A DNA stretch of 36,508 bases. Origin: Nitrospiria bacterium (GTDB taxonomy: Bacteria > Nitrospirota > UBA9217). The DNA is taken from assembly GCA_919901555.1 (NCBI GenBank), contig CAKKPG010000203.1, positions 1-36,508 of the forward strand, written 5' to 3'. Below the pieces are notes generated by a model that saw nothing but the letters and a program-made list of their open reading frames with translations, was not told where the DNA came from and ran no database searches. Positions 15,042 to 23,988 of this stretch are shown here, piece by piece (position 1 is the first letter of the stretch; each line of letters opens with the position of its first letter). A program made the translations under genes and the position numbers.

Positions 15042-15189
15042 GCTCTCCTCCTTTTGACGGCCTACCGACCTGTACAGTCTCTATAGCAAGATCATTGCCG
15101 CGGGCCGAACGTTGATTATCAAGGAGTTGAATTGCGGAGACGGAAACAACTGCACGGACCAGAGGCAATTGCATGTTTTCGAGGCAGTA

Positions 15190-15254
15190 CAATCCGCATT
15201 CCGCATTCCGCTTGTACCCGCGTTATCGCAAGAGCAGGGTGAAATCCGCATCAT
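15190..15254. repeat. ATTCCGC-type repeat copy between fdx and nifB
   Basis: Short CCGCATTCCGCATTCCGC units flank a core around TTATCGCAAGAGCAGGGTG and end in AATCCGCA. A closely similar block, with core CTTTCGCAAGAGCCGGGGC between the same flanking units, lies inside the NifN part of nifEN at 17807-17875. The remaining bases of the fdx-nifB spacer (15042-15189) show no gene. Confidence 0.65.
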
Positions 15255-15529
15255 ACGGTCACATGCACATGGCACTTCTTGGTGCAGGTGCGCGCGCATG
15301 CTTCGCAGCCGATACAGTTCTCAGGCCGGGCGATAGACATGACCTTGTTGCCCATATCGTCGCCGTATTCGTCCTCGCCTTCAAAAGGTTTTTCGATGAG
15401 CTCCAGCACGTCGAAACCGCAGACCTTGTAGCAGCGGCCGCAGCCGATGCACTTGTCGATCTCGATCGTTTCGATGAATTTCGGCGTCCAGGGCCTGCCG
15501 CCCCGGGTTGTTCCGGTGATTGTCGGCAT
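15251..15529 (-). CDS. nif-cluster 2[4Fe-4S] ferredoxin (FdxB/ferredoxin III-like)
   Basis: This 92-residue ferredoxin has two cluster motifs: C27-x2-C30-x2-C33-x3-C37 and C72-x2-C75-x2-C78 with C82 and C86. An acidic loop of about 35 residues between them (EGEDEYGDDMG) is typical of the nif-specific ferredoxin III. It would donate electrons to NifB or to nitrogenase reductase. ATG 15529 is preceded by AAGGAG; the longer frame starting at 15589 runs through a GAAACGGGG repeat and is not a real leader. It lies between nifI2 and nifB. Confidence 0.92.
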   Translation of the reverse strand: MPTITGTTRGGRPWTPKFIETIEIDKCIGCGRCYKVCGFDVLELIEKPFEGEDEYGDDMGNKVMSIARPENCIGCEACARTCTKKCHVHVTV

Positions 15530-15551
15530 GATGACTCCTTTTGTGGATATT

Positions 15552-15632
15552 GATGAAACGGGGAAACGGGGAAACGGAGATAAAGACAATCCTCTTCTCC
15601 GTTTCTCCCCCTCTCCGATTCACCGTTTCATA
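15552..15632. repeat. Inverted GAAACGG repeat between nifI2 and fdx
   Basis: ATGAAACGGGGAAACGGGG at the left and CTCTCCGATTCACCGTTTCAT at the right can fold back on each other, with further CCGTTTCTCC arms inside. It separates two co-oriented nif cistrons and is not followed by a T-run. Confidence 0.55.
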
Positions 15633-15639
15633 ACTTAAC

Positions 15640-16056
15640 CTATGCAATGGCCTCGCCATTGCGCTCGCCGGTCCGGACGCGCAACGCGCCTTCAATGGGA
15701 GAGACGAAGATCTTTCCGTCGCCGGCCTTGCCGGTCCGGTTCACCGTGATGAGAGACTTGACGATCGTTGTCACCACGTCGTCGGGCACGACGATCGTGA
15801 GCAGCCGCTTCGGCACAAAGAGCGCGACCTTCGGCAGCGTGTGGTCCAGCGCATAGGTGGACGGCGTGGGCTTGAGCTTCACCGCCGTGCAGTAGCTGTC
15901 CGGCATTTCCGCGTCCATCTCCGCGCATAGGGCGCCTTTCTGCTTACCCCGACCCTCGACGCTCTGGATCGTGAGCGACGAATAACCGAGCTCGTCAAGC
16001 GCCTTTTTCGTTTCCGGGAGCTTGTCCCGGCGTATAATGGCGGTGATCTCTTTCAT
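15640..16056 (-). CDS. nifI2: Nitrogen regulatory PII-type protein NifI2
   Basis: This 138-residue PII-family protein carries the expanded T-loop region (residues about 42-75, KGALCAEMDAEMPDSYCTAV...) that marks NifI2 rather than GlnB/GlnK. The ATP/2-oxoglutarate-binding GDGKIFVSP and RVRTGE motifs are present. With NifI1 it forms a complex that binds the MoFe protein and stops nitrogenase turnover when ammonium arrives and 2-oxoglutarate falls. TGAGGAGG precedes ATG 16056. It follows nifI1 and is placed after nifX, not in the usual slot between nifH and nifD. Confidence 0.93.
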   Translation of the reverse strand: MKEITAIIRRDKLPETKKALDELGYSSLTIQSVEGRGKQKGALCAEMDAEMPDSYCTAVKLKPTPSTYALDHTLPKVALFVPKRLLTIVVPDDVVTTIVKSLITVNRTGKAGDGKIFVSPIEGALRVRTGERNGEAIA

Positions 16057-16075
16057 GTGGTAGTACCTCCTCAGA

Positions 16076-16138
16076 GCGCAGGCTAAAGCCTGCGGCTACC
16101 TGTTTTATTCCGCAATCCGAAATCTGAAATCTACAATG
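16076..16138. repeat. Hairpin and CCGCAATCCG repeat between nifI1 and nifI2
   Basis: CGCAGGC-TAAA-GCCTGCG forms a tight hairpin at about 16078-16094. It is followed by CCGCAATCCGAAATCTGAAA, which is an arm of the same repeat family that recurs at 18305-18423 and 27072-27106. No promoter signal was recognised. Confidence 0.55.
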
Positions 16139-16141
16139 CCA

Positions 16142-16459
16142 CTACAGCCCCGCTTCACCGGTCCTTACCGTATATGCAGCTTCCACGGGGCTGACAAAGA
16201 TCTTGCCGTCGCCGATGAACCCGGTCCGGGCCTTTTCATGGATCACCTTGACGACCGTGTCCATGTCCTTGTCGTCGACAACCGTCATGATAAGCACCTT
16301 CGGCAGTTCATCATAGTGCACCGGTCCGACGGTCAGCCCCTTTTGCTTACCCCTTCCGAACACCGGAACCTTCGTGAGCGATGGAAAGCCCGCGCCCTCA
16401 AGCGCCAGCACTACCTCCTGCTCCTTTTCCGGCCGAATAAACGCCCTGATCATCTTCAT
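16142..16459 (-). CDS. nifI1: Nitrogen regulatory PII-type protein NifI1
   Basis: This 105-residue protein begins MKMIRAFIRPEK and has the NifI1-type T-loop sequence GRGKQKGLTVGPVHYDELPK, followed by GDGKIFVSPV and TVRTGEAG at the nucleotide site. The GlnB-type Tyr-51 uridylylation site is absent, as expected for NifI1. It acts with NifI2 in ammonium switch-off of nitrogenase. ACAGGAGGAAA lies before ATG 16459. It lies between nifX and nifI2. Confidence 0.93.
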   Translation of the reverse strand: MKMIRAFIRPEKEQEVVLALEGAGFPSLTKVPVFGRGKQKGLTVGPVHYDELPKVLIMTVVDDKDMDTVVKVIHEKARTGFIGDGKIFVSPVEAAYTVRTGEAGL

Positions 16460-16482
16460 GGTTTATTTCCTCCTGTTTTTTA

Positions 16483-16557
16483 TCTGAACTCCGAACTTTG
16501 CCTGCACCCAGCGCTTATGAGTGCAACGCGCGAATGCAGGGTGAACTCTGAACTATG
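16483..16557. repeat. GAACTC-type inverted repeat between nifX and nifI1
   Basis: CTGAACTCCGAACTTTGCCTGC and its partner GCAGGGTGAACTCTGAAC bracket a short CAGCGCTTATGAGTGCAACGCGCG core. The GAACTC/GAACCC unit also forms the in-frame linker at 34783-34815. Confidence 0.55.
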
Positions 16558-16948
16558 TTTTGTGCATCGCCTTCCTGAGCCACGGCGGTGGCGACGTTTT
16601 GATGGTCTCAGCAAGCTGTTTCAGCGCCCTCTCGATCGCCACCGGCTCCTTTACCTTCATGGGCATGATGCCTTTTTTGACCAGCCGCGCTGCCGAAGGG
16701 CCGCCGATCTCCGCAAGATAGATGAGCTTGCAGTCCGCAAGACGATCAACCTTGTTCTGGACCGCGCTGTCATGCAGCGGGCCCGTGTCTTTGGTGTCCA
16801 TGACCGCCCTGTCCATGCCGTCGGCGAACTTCCGTATTTCAATGAAACAAAATCCGCCTTCGATCATTTCGTAGATTGCGAACGAGCCCGCCCTGCCGAA
16901 ATGCTCGTTGACGTTCTTTTCGTCGGTCGTTGCAAACGCGACTTTCAT
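16553..16948 (-). CDS. nifX: NifX/NafY-family FeMo-cofactor biosynthesis protein
   Basis: This 131-residue protein of the dinitrogenase iron-molybdenum cofactor binding family starts MKVAFATTD and has the family's HFGRAGSFAIYE and GGPSAARLVKKGIMP segments. NifX carries NifB-co or the VK cluster between NifB and NifEN. ATG 16948 is preceded by TTGGAGG; the longer frame to 17023 has no ribosome site. It directly follows nifEN, which fits a role as shuttle to that scaffold, and supplies the domain that the short NifB lacks. Confidence 0.9.
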   Translation of the reverse strand: MKVAFATTDEKNVNEHFGRAGSFAIYEMIEGGFCFIEIRKFADGMDRAVMDTKDTGPLHDSAVQNKVDRLADCKLIYLAEIGGPSAARLVKKGIMPMKVKEPVAIERALKQLAETIKTSPPPWLRKAMHKT

Positions 16949-17030
16949 GATAAACCTCCAATGGCCTTCGAGCTCGCAGGCTGTCATGCGTTCAAGCCGA
17001 CAGGCGAGACGCAGCATCTTCACGGCTGCC

Positions 17031-19745
17031 TCAATGCCTGCCCATCAAAATACTGCCGACCTCATTGATAAGTGTCGTCGTCCCCCGGTAGCCGATGGTG
17101 ACCTTCGACGGATACCCCAACGTTTTATATACCGGAAACCCCATCTCATACAGCGGGACCCCAAGCCGTTTTGCCGTGCTCGACCCATGGGAGTTAGTGA
17201 TAAGCAGATCGAAGTCTCCTGCGATGGAGAAAAGATCGTTGATCTTCACGTCCCGCGCCCGGATATGGTCGGCTGCCGCTGAAAGCGTCGGAATGACCGC
17301 CAGCTCTACGGTTGCGCCCATTTCATCAAGCCACTTCGAGGTCTGGACGGCACAGTCAGGCTCCAGGGCAAGACAGACCTTTTTCCCGCCGAAGAAAAAG
17401 TGCGCGTCCCGCATGACATCCTGCAGGACCCTGCGTTGCCGTTCATATTTCGCGGGTACGACTGTTCCGCTCACGTCCGAGACGGTTTGCATCAAGCGGT
17501 CTGAATCTTCGAGCCCGGCGATACTATCGAGAACGCGGTACTCGATGCCGAACTTTTTATGCAGGAGCTTTGCGGCAGGCTCCATGCTCGTACCCAGTGC
17601 GATGGTGAAGGCTGCATCACCCAGCCTGTTCAGTTCTTCCAGGCTTGTCCCTCCTGAGGCAAGCGGAGAAAAAGTCTGCCCGCTCCCATCAAGTGCGGAC
17701 AGGTCTGGGAGGATGACCGCCCTCAGGCCGATGGCTTCGACGATCTCCCTGATCTCGGTGAAATCCGCCGGAGTGAGCTGCGATCCGGCAAGAATGTTGA
17801 CCTGCTTTAATTCCGCATTCCGCAATCCGCCTGTCCCGGTGCTTTCGCAAGAGCCGGGGCAATCCGCAATTCCTATGATCGCCTCCACTGCCCGTGCATA
17901 CCCGGTCTCCAGCCCGCCGTCAAAGTCAGGCGTGGGCACATGGATAATCATGGTCTTTGACGTTTTACTCCTGACTACTGACTCCTGACCCCTGATTACT
18001 GCTTTAATATCGTCCCCCTTGACCTCGGACAATCCCGAGGTGAGGATCCCTATAAGAGCAGGGTTGTTCTTCTCAATGAACCCGTCAATGGCCTGCGTCA
18101 GCTTCTCCTCGCTCCCCATGACCACGTCTTCCACAAAAAGCTTGCTCGAAGCCAGGGCAACAGGCTCTCGGAAGTGTTTGGTCAGCAGCACTTTGCCGAG
18201 AAAGGTACAGCCCTGTGCGCCATGGATGATCGGCAGCGCGCGGTCGATCCCCTGGAGCGCCATGGCCGCTCCGATCGACGGAGAGTGCTTGAGAGGATTT
18301 ATAATAATTTCGGATTTCGGATTGGCAATTGCGGATTGCCGACCCTGCATTTCCGGTTTTAAATCCGCATGGAGCCTGCCCTCGAATGCCTTTATCGGGG
18401 GCAATCCGCAATCCGCAATCATGCCGCTTCTCTTGTAGAAGCGAAGACTGTTGCTGATCTGCTCGGCCAGGTTCACGAGCCCCGCATATCCCGCATACGC
18501 CGTATGCCGTTCCTGGTTCACATCCACAAAGGGGTAGCCTTCCTTGATCGCGAGGTACTGGTTCCTGCCCCCGGCAATGAGCATGTCCGCGTTCCGCTCC
18601 TTCAGGAGCCGGAGCAGGTTCTTCGGCGTCACATCCTCCACCAGCGGGGCGTCCGGTCCGAGGATCGCTTTCATTTTTTCCTCATCCTCGACCGTGCTCT
18701 TTTTGGTGCCCACCGCCACGACCTCGATGCCGAGGTCGCGCAGCGCGGAGATAAAGGACCAGCTCTTGACCCCGCCGGTGTACAGCACGGCTTTTTTGCC
18801 GCGCAGATGCCTATACGGCTTGAGTGCTTCTCTGAGCTTCTTCTCTTCACTTTTGATCAACGCTTCTACTGATCTTGATAGATCGGAATCTTCTGACTGC
18901 CGCCCCCTGGCCACCGGCCCCTGGAGTTTTTCCGCAATGGCCCGCAAGGCCTTCGCTATCTCGGTGCTGCCGAAGAAGGATACTTCCACAAAGGGGATGC
19001 CGTATTTCCGTTCCATTTCCCTGGCCACATTGATCAGGGCACGGCCGCAGACGACCACATTCAATTTTGCCTGGTGCGCCCAGGTGATCTGTTCGAACGT
19101 CGCGTCGCCTGTGATCCTTGAAAGGACCCGGATCCCCGACCTGGTGAGCAGCGGTTCCACGAACCAGAGGTCGCCGGCGATGTTGTACTCGCCGATCAGA
19201 TTGATGTCGGTATGCGTCATGACCGGCGTCTCGCCCGTTCCGATCACGTGCTCCAGCAGGACCTCGCCGGCGATCCGGTTCCCCAGGTTCTTGGGCCCCA
19301 CGAACCCCGGAGCGTTCACCGGAATCACGCGGATGTCCAGTTCGTCTTCGGCCCGTTTGCATACGGAGTCAATGTCCTCTCCGGTCATGCCGTTCACGCA
19401 CGTGGCGTACACAAAGATCGCCTTCGGTTTGACCGCCTCGGATGTCCGCCTGATGGCGTCCAGCAGCTTCTCTTCCGACCCGTAGATGATATCGATCTCG
19501 CTCATGTCGGTGGTGAACCCCATGGTATGAAGTTCGCCCTTGGATGAAAGAGCTCCCCGGCCTTCCCAGGTGTTGCCGCAGCAGGCAATGGGGCCGTGCA
19601 CAAGATGCGCCGCATCGGCAATGGGCTGGAGCACGATCATGGCCCCGTCGAACGCGCAGGACTCTCCCCCGCGGGAGCGGCAGACCTTGTGCTTGTCGTC
19701 GGTGGAACAGCCCTCTGCCGTTAATTTATCGAGCGTGCTTACCAT
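17031..19745 (-). CDS. nifEN: Fused nitrogenase cofactor scaffold NifE-NifN
   Basis: This 904-residue single-chain protein joins NifE (about 1-440) to NifN (about 481-904); it is the scaffold where NifB-co matures into FeMo-co. NifE cluster cysteines are visible (C30, C55, C116) along with the VLYTGGVKSWS motif. NifN contributes HGAQGC (C513) and the QVNILAGSQLTP motif. I start at ATG 19745 because the frame further upstream reads through a CAGTAGACTGTAG repeat and is unlike NifE. The linker (about 443-480) and two NifN segments (about 585-598 and 626-647) are encoded by DNA of the intergenic repeat families; they fall at variable loop positions, so the protein may tolerate them. There are no stops or frameshifts. 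The fusion is rarer than separate nifE and nifN. Confidence 0.93.
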   Translation of the reverse strand: MVSTLDKLTAEGCSTDDKHKVCRSRGGESCAFDGAMIVLQPIADAAHLVHGPIACCGNTWEGRGALSSKGELHTMGFTTDMSEIDIIYGSEEKLLDAIRRTSEAVKPKAIFVYATCVNGMTGEDIDSVCKRAEDELDIRVIPVNAPGFVGPKNLGNRIAGEVLLEHVIGTGETPVMTHTDINLIGEYNIAGDLWFVEPLLTRSGIRVLSRITGDATFEQITWAHQAKLNVVVCGRALINVAREMERKYGIPFVEVSFFGSTEIAKALRAIAEKLQGPVARGRQSEDSDLSRSVEALIKSEEKKLREALKPYRHLRGKKAVLYTGGVKSWSFISALRDLGIEVVAVGTKKSTVEDEEKMKAILGPDAPLVEDVTPKNLLRLLKERNADMLIAGGRNQYLAIKEGYPFVDVNQERHTAYAGYAGLVNLAEQISNSLRFYKRSGMIADCGLPPIKAFEGRLHADLKPEMQGRQSAIANPKSEIIINPLKHSPSIGAAMALQGIDRALPIIHGAQGCTFLGKVLLTKHFREPVALASSKLFVEDVVMGSEEKLTQAIDGFIEKNNPALIGILTSGLSEVKGDDIKAVIRGQESVVRSKTSKTMIIHVPTPDFDGGLETGYARAVEAIIGIADCPGSCESTGTGGLRNAELKQVNILAGSQLTPADFTEIREIVEAIGLRAVILPDLSALDGSGQTFSPLASGGTSLEELNRLGDAAFTIALGTSMEPAAKLLHKKFGIEYRVLDSIAGLEDSDRLMQTVSDVSGTVVPAKYERQRRVLQDVMRDAHFFFGGKKVCLALEPDCAVQTSKWLDEMGATVELAVIPTLSAAADHIRARDVKINDLFSIAGDFDLLITNSHGSSTAKRLGVPLYEMGFPVYKTLGYPSKVTIGYRGTTTLINEVGSILMGRH
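17807..17875. repeat. In-frame repeat inside nifN, block 3
   Basis: CCGCATTCCGCAATCCGCC, a core CTTTCGCAAGAGCCGGGGC and a closing AATCCGCAATTCC encode NifEN residues about 626-647, before the conserved QVNILAGS strand. Close copy of the intergenic block at 15190-15254. Confidence 0.7.
17966..18001. repeat. In-frame repeat inside nifN, block 2
   Basis: A tandem run of CTCCTGACTACTGACTCCTG-type units encodes residues about 585-597 (RGQESVVRSK). The unit is a simple direct repeat of roughly TGACTACTGACTCC, unlike ordinary NifN coding sequence. Confidence 0.65.
18305..18423. repeat. In-frame inverted repeat forming the NifE-NifN linker, block 1
   Basis: Arms AATTTCGGATTTCGGATTGG plus AATTGCGGATTGCC at the left and GGCAATCCGCAATCCGCAAT at the right enclose about 60 bases. 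Together they encode the linker (about residues 443-480). The right-hand 22 bases (18402-18423) are identical to those ending at the start codon of the EamA gene (27333-27354). Confidence 0.75.
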
Positions 19746-19756
19746 AAAAACCCCGT

Positions 19757-19866
19757 CTTTAGTAGACAGTAGACTGTAGACTGTAGACTGTAACCAGGGT
19801 AAAACCAGAGCTACCGTCTGAATATGTTTATTTTCCCTGTCTACTGTATGCTGTCTACTGCCTACT
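19757..19866. repeat. CAGTAGACTGTAG inverted repeat between nifK and nifEN
   Basis: Tandem AGTAGACAGTAGACTGTAG units at 19759-19791 face CTGTCTACTGTATGCTGTC units at 19840-19866 across about 50 bases. It fills the entire spacer upstream of nifE and explains the false upstream extension of the nifE frame. Confidence 0.75.
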
Positions 19867-19870
19867 TGCC

Positions 19871-21376
19871 TCACCGTATCACATCAAAGCTCGCCGAACC
19901 CTCGGTCTTCCTGTCCAGCTCGTCCAGCACCGTATTCACCAGCATGGTCACGAGGTTCAATGCGCCCTGGTACCCGATGATCGGCCGGCGGTGGAGATGA
20001 TGCCGGTCGAAGAGCGGGAACCCGATACGGACCAGCGGCGTTCCCGTGTCCTGCGTCAGGAACTTCGCATAGGAGTTGCCGATCAGGACGTCCACGGGAT
20101 CGGTGAACAGCAGGGAGCGCAGATGCCACATGTCCTTGCCCGCGTAGACCTTGCCATTCGCGCCAAAGGGACTTGACGCCAGCAGCTCGTTCGCCTCTGC
20201 CTCGAAATGCTTGTCGCCGTTGGTGCAGACGACGTGCACCGGTTCGCCGCCCATCTCCATGATGAGGCTCATCATACCAAGCAGGATGTCCGGGTCGCCG
20301 ACGAGAGCGAACCGCTTGCCGTGAACGTAGGGATGGGAGTCCACCATGGCGTCCACGACCCTGCCGCGCTCCGCTTCGATCGCAGCCGGGACCGGCTTAC
20401 CCGTCAGTTTGGAGAGCTCCGCAAAGAACGCATCGGTGTTCCTGATGCCGATCGGGGAAAGCGTGAGCGTCTTCTGGTTCCATTCCTTCTGGATGTAATC
20501 CATGGTCTTCACGGTCGAATACTTCTGAAGCGCCACCGTGGCCAGTGCGTTCACCCCGTCCGTGGCGTCTGGGAGCGAGGTCCCGCCGGGGTAGAGTTTG
20601 TATTCACCCGTGTTCGGGGAATCAAAAGTATCGCTCACATCCGCGAGCACCGTTGCCTCAATGCCCATCAGAGCCAGAAGCCGTTTGATTTCGTGGTAGT
20701 TCCCGGTATAGGTATCGAAGCCCGGGATGATGTTGATCTTCCCGTTCGATTCGCCTTTCTTGCCAGCCGAGAGCGCTTTCAGTATCCCTCTCATCATATT
20801 GTCATAGCCCACGATATGCGAACCCACAAAGCTCGGGGTGTTCGCGAAAGGGATGAGCAGGTCCTGGGGGACGACGCCCTTCTCCTTCGCCGTCTTGATG
20901 TAGGCGTTGAGGTCGTCGCCGATCACTTCCGCCATGCAGGTCGTTGAGACCGCGATCATCTTGGGCTTGTACAGGGCATAGGTGTTTTCCAGGCCTTCGA
21001 GCATGTTGTTCAGGCCGCCGAATACCGCCGCATCCTCGGTCATGGACGTGGAGATCGCGGCAAAGGGCTCCTTGAAGTGGCGGCTCAGGTGGCTCCGGAA
21101 GTAGGCCACGCAACCCTGGGCGCCTTGCACGAACGGCATGGAGCCTTCAAAACCCGAAGCGCAGAACACCGCGCCGAGGGGCTGGCAGGCCTTCGCGGGA
21201 TTGATCTTGATGTTCTCCCGCTTGAAATTGAGCTCCTTGTACTCCTCGGTCTTGGTCCATTCCGAGATCTCCTGCACCTTTTCAACAGGCCAGCAGTTCT
21301 CGAACTCCTTCTTGCGCTCGAACTGCTCCTTATAGTCCTGCTGCTTGAATAGCTCGCTATGGTCTCTGATTTTCAT
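19871..21376 (-). CDS. nifK: Nitrogenase molybdenum-iron protein beta chain NifK
   Basis: This 501-residue beta subunit of the MoFe protein has the three P-cluster cysteines: C64 in KACQPLGA, C89 in GAQGCVAYF and C147 in TTCMAEVIGDD. The N-terminal region includes the NifK-typical ENCWPVEKVQE. ATG 21376 has CTGGAGG at good spacing; the frame can be extended to 21421 but that stretch lies in a spacer with inverted repeats. Length is normal for an anaerobe NifK. It lies 125 bases downstream of nifD and shares its transcript. Confidence 0.97.
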   Translation of the reverse strand: MKIRDHSELFKQQDYKEQFERKKEFENCWPVEKVQEISEWTKTEEYKELNFKRENIKINPAKACQPLGAVFCASGFEGSMPFVQGAQGCVAYFRSHLSRHFKEPFAAISTSMTEDAAVFGGLNNMLEGLENTYALYKPKMIAVSTTCMAEVIGDDLNAYIKTAKEKGVVPQDLLIPFANTPSFVGSHIVGYDNMMRGILKALSAGKKGESNGKINIIPGFDTYTGNYHEIKRLLALMGIEATVLADVSDTFDSPNTGEYKLYPGGTSLPDATDGVNALATVALQKYSTVKTMDYIQKEWNQKTLTLSPIGIRNTDAFFAELSKLTGKPVPAAIEAERGRVVDAMVDSHPYVHGKRFALVGDPDILLGMMSLIMEMGGEPVHVVCTNGDKHFEAEANELLASSPFGANGKVYAGKDMWHLRSLLFTDPVDVLIGNSYAKFLTQDTGTPLVRIGFPLFDRHHLHRRPIIGYQGALNLVTMLVNTVLDELDRKTEGSASFDVIR

Positions 21377-21408
21377 GGTTAAACCTCCAGGCGAAAAACT
21401 CTTAATAT

Positions 21409-21492
21409 CACACGAAGCCACGAAGGCACGAAGATAAGATTGATTTTATCGAACGCCCTTGACTTCCTTTGTGCCTCTGTGCCTCCGTGTGA
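21409..21492. repeat. CACGAAGG inverted repeat between nifD and nifK
   Basis: CACACGAAGCCACGAAGG (from 21409) and CTCTGTGCCTCCGTGTGA (to 21492) form a long imperfect hairpin in the spacer. A single arm with the same CACGAAGGCACAAAG unit lies after namZ (about 33583-33598). Confidence 0.7.
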
Positions 21493-21501
21493 GATGACCT
21501 T

Positions 21502-22929
21502 TTATTTCTTTCTTCGAATTAAACTCCACGTGGGGCTGTTCACCGTCATGTCCATGTCTCTCGCGAATACCGGGAACCCGTCGAACCCATGATAGGGTCC
21601 CGAGTAGTCCCAGGAGTGCATCTGCCGGAAGGGCACGCCGAGCTTGTGATACGAATACTTTTCCTTGATGCCCGAACCCACCATGTCCGGCTTCAACCGC
21701 CGCGTGAATTCTTCCAATTCATAGAGGGTCGCGTCATCCATGATCACCGCACCTTCTTTCATATCCGGATAGGTGCGCTTGTAGTCGTCGTTATGGCCGA
21801 ACTCGTAGCCCGAGGCCACGACTTCCATACCCAGGTCCTCGTAGGCGCCGATGGTGTGGCGCGGACGAAGACCGCCGACATAGAGCATCACCTTCTTGCC
21901 CTCAAGCTTGGGCCGGAACTGCTCCACGACTTTCTCCATGAGCGGCGTGTACTTGGCGATCACGGCCTCCGCGTTCTTCTGGATCTTCTCGTCGAACTTG
22001 GCGGCTATCTTTCTGATGCTGTCAAAGGTCTTCGTGGGACCGAAGAAATTAAACTCCATCCACGGAATGTTGTAAGCCTCTTCCATGTGGCGGCAGATAT
22101 AGTTCATTGACCGGTAGCAGTGGATCAGGTTCAGCTTGGCCTTGGTCGCGATCCCGATCTCGTTGATCGTTGAGTCTCCCGTATACTGGGCGATGACGCG
22201 AAGCCCCATCTCTTCGAGTATCTTGCGCGAGGCCCAGGCGTCGCCGCCGATGTTGTAGTCGCCGATCAGGTTCACGTCATAGGGTGTGGTCTTTTCGAGC
22301 GTGCCCTTGCCGAGCACATAGTCCTTGATGGTATCGTTCGCGATGTGATGTCCCAGGGACTGGGACACGCCGCGGAAGCCTTCGCACCGTACCGGCACGA
22401 TCGGGATGTTGAGCTCCTTTGCCACGCGCTTCGAGACCGCTTCGATGTCGTCGCCGATGAGCCCCACCGGGCACTCGGACAGAATGCCGATGCCGCGGCC
22501 GAGCGGGAAAAGCCCGTGCAGCTCCTTGATCGCCAAGTCGAGCCCCTTGTCGCCGCCGTACACGATATTCTTTTCCTGGAAGTCCGTCGTAATGTGCATG
22601 GCGCCGAAGGCGTCGATCCCGGTCCGGCCGTTGTAGTAGTTCCTGCGCGACCACCAGGAGTACTGGCCGCAGCCGATGGGACCGTGGCTGATCGTGATCT
22701 GGTCCTTCACCGGGCCCCAGACCACGCCCTTGGCGCCTGCATAGGCGCAGCCGCGCACGGTCATGACGCCGGGCCGGGATTTAACGTTCGACTTCACCTG
22801 GCAGGTACTGCACTGTCCCGTCGGGTCGTTGGCTGCAAGGTGCTTGGCCCGCTCCTTCTTCGATTTCTCGGGGTACGCCGCCAGGACCTCTTCGATCATT
22901 TTTTGGGTTTCTTTGATTGTTGAGCTCAT
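21502..22929 (-). CDS. nifD: Nitrogenase molybdenum-iron protein alpha chain NifD
   Basis: This 475-residue alpha subunit binds the FeMo-cofactor through C271 ([11 protein letters not shown]) and H438 ([11 protein letters not shown]). P-cluster ligands C61 (RGCAYAG), C87 (GPIGCGQY) and C153 ([10 protein letters not shown]) are present. The HCYRSMNYI sequence and the linked nifEN and nifB identify a molybdenum nitrogenase rather than VnfD/AnfD; no vnfG/anfG gene is present. An additional C40-x2-C43 pair occurs in the N-terminal arm ([11 protein letters not shown]). TTAGGAGA precedes ATG 22929. It follows nifH after a 163-base spacer made of an inverted repeat. Confidence 0.98.
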   Translation of the reverse strand: MSSTIKETQKMIEEVLAAYPEKSKKERAKHLAANDPTGQCSTCQVKSNVKSRPGVMTVRGCAYAGAKGVVWGPVKDQITISHGPIGCGQYSWWSRRNYYNGRTGIDAFGAMHITTDFQEKNIVYGGDKGLDLAIKELHGLFPLGRGIGILSECPVGLIGDDIEAVSKRVAKELNIPIVPVRCEGFRGVSQSLGHHIANDTIKDYVLGKGTLEKTTPYDVNLIGDYNIGGDAWASRKILEEMGLRVIAQYTGDSTINEIGIATKAKLNLIHCYRSMNYICRHMEEAYNIPWMEFNFFGPTKTFDSIRKIAAKFDEKIQKNAEAVIAKYTPLMEKVVEQFRPKLEGKKVMLYVGGLRPRHTIGAYEDLGMEVVASGYEFGHNDDYKRTYPDMKEGAVIMDDATLYELEEFTRRLKPDMVGSGIKEKYSYHKLGVPFRQMHSWDYSGPYHGFDGFPVFARDMDMTVNSPTWSLIRRKK

Positions 22930-22937
22930 AAAATTCT

Positions 22938-23085
22938 CCTAACCCGGACAAGCCGGAACCATAAAGCTGAAACAAAGTCGTTTCTCGCAAAGCTCGCGAA
23001 GGACGCAAAGAAAACTCTCGTCTTGATTTCAAGACCAATGATTCAGCCCTTCTTTGCGACCTTTGCGCCTTTGCGAGAGATATTA
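22938..23085. repeat. CCCGGACAAGCCGGAA / GCAAAG inverted repeat between nifH and nifD
   Basis: AACCCGGACAAGCCGGAACC is followed by a CTCGCAAAGCTCGCGAAGG arm. The facing arm is TTTGCGACCTTTGCGCC-TTTGCGAGAG (about 23050-23080), and a smaller CTTGATTTCAAG hairpin lies near the middle. It is the same compound arrangement as at 1012-1320. It is the position where nifI1/nifI2 lie in many anaerobes. Confidence 0.7.
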
Positions 23086-23092
23086 TTTGTTT

Positions 23093-23968
<876 letters not shown>

Positions 23969-23973
23969 CTATT

Positions 23974-23988
23974 GCAACAGGCGTGCCA
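23974..23988 (-). promoter_or_regulatory. Sigma-54 (-24/-12) promoter of the nif operon
   Basis: On the minus strand the sequence is TGGCAC-GCCTG-TTGC, an exact consensus match. The transcript would begin near 23962, giving a leader of about 27 bases before nifH. A NifA-type TGT-N10-ACA site was not found in the next 100 bases; two imperfect direct CGCACWTTC copies (about 23994-24033) are the only candidate upstream element. Confidence 0.9.

Noticed and set aside
15190-15254. Small regulatory RNA or riboswitch before nifB
   Set aside because: The block is better explained as a copy of the repeat also found inside nifN; no riboswitch core was recognised.
19746-19874. 43-residue N-terminal extension of NifE
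   Set aside because: It is encoded by the CAGTAGACTGTAG inverted repeat and has no similarity to NifE.
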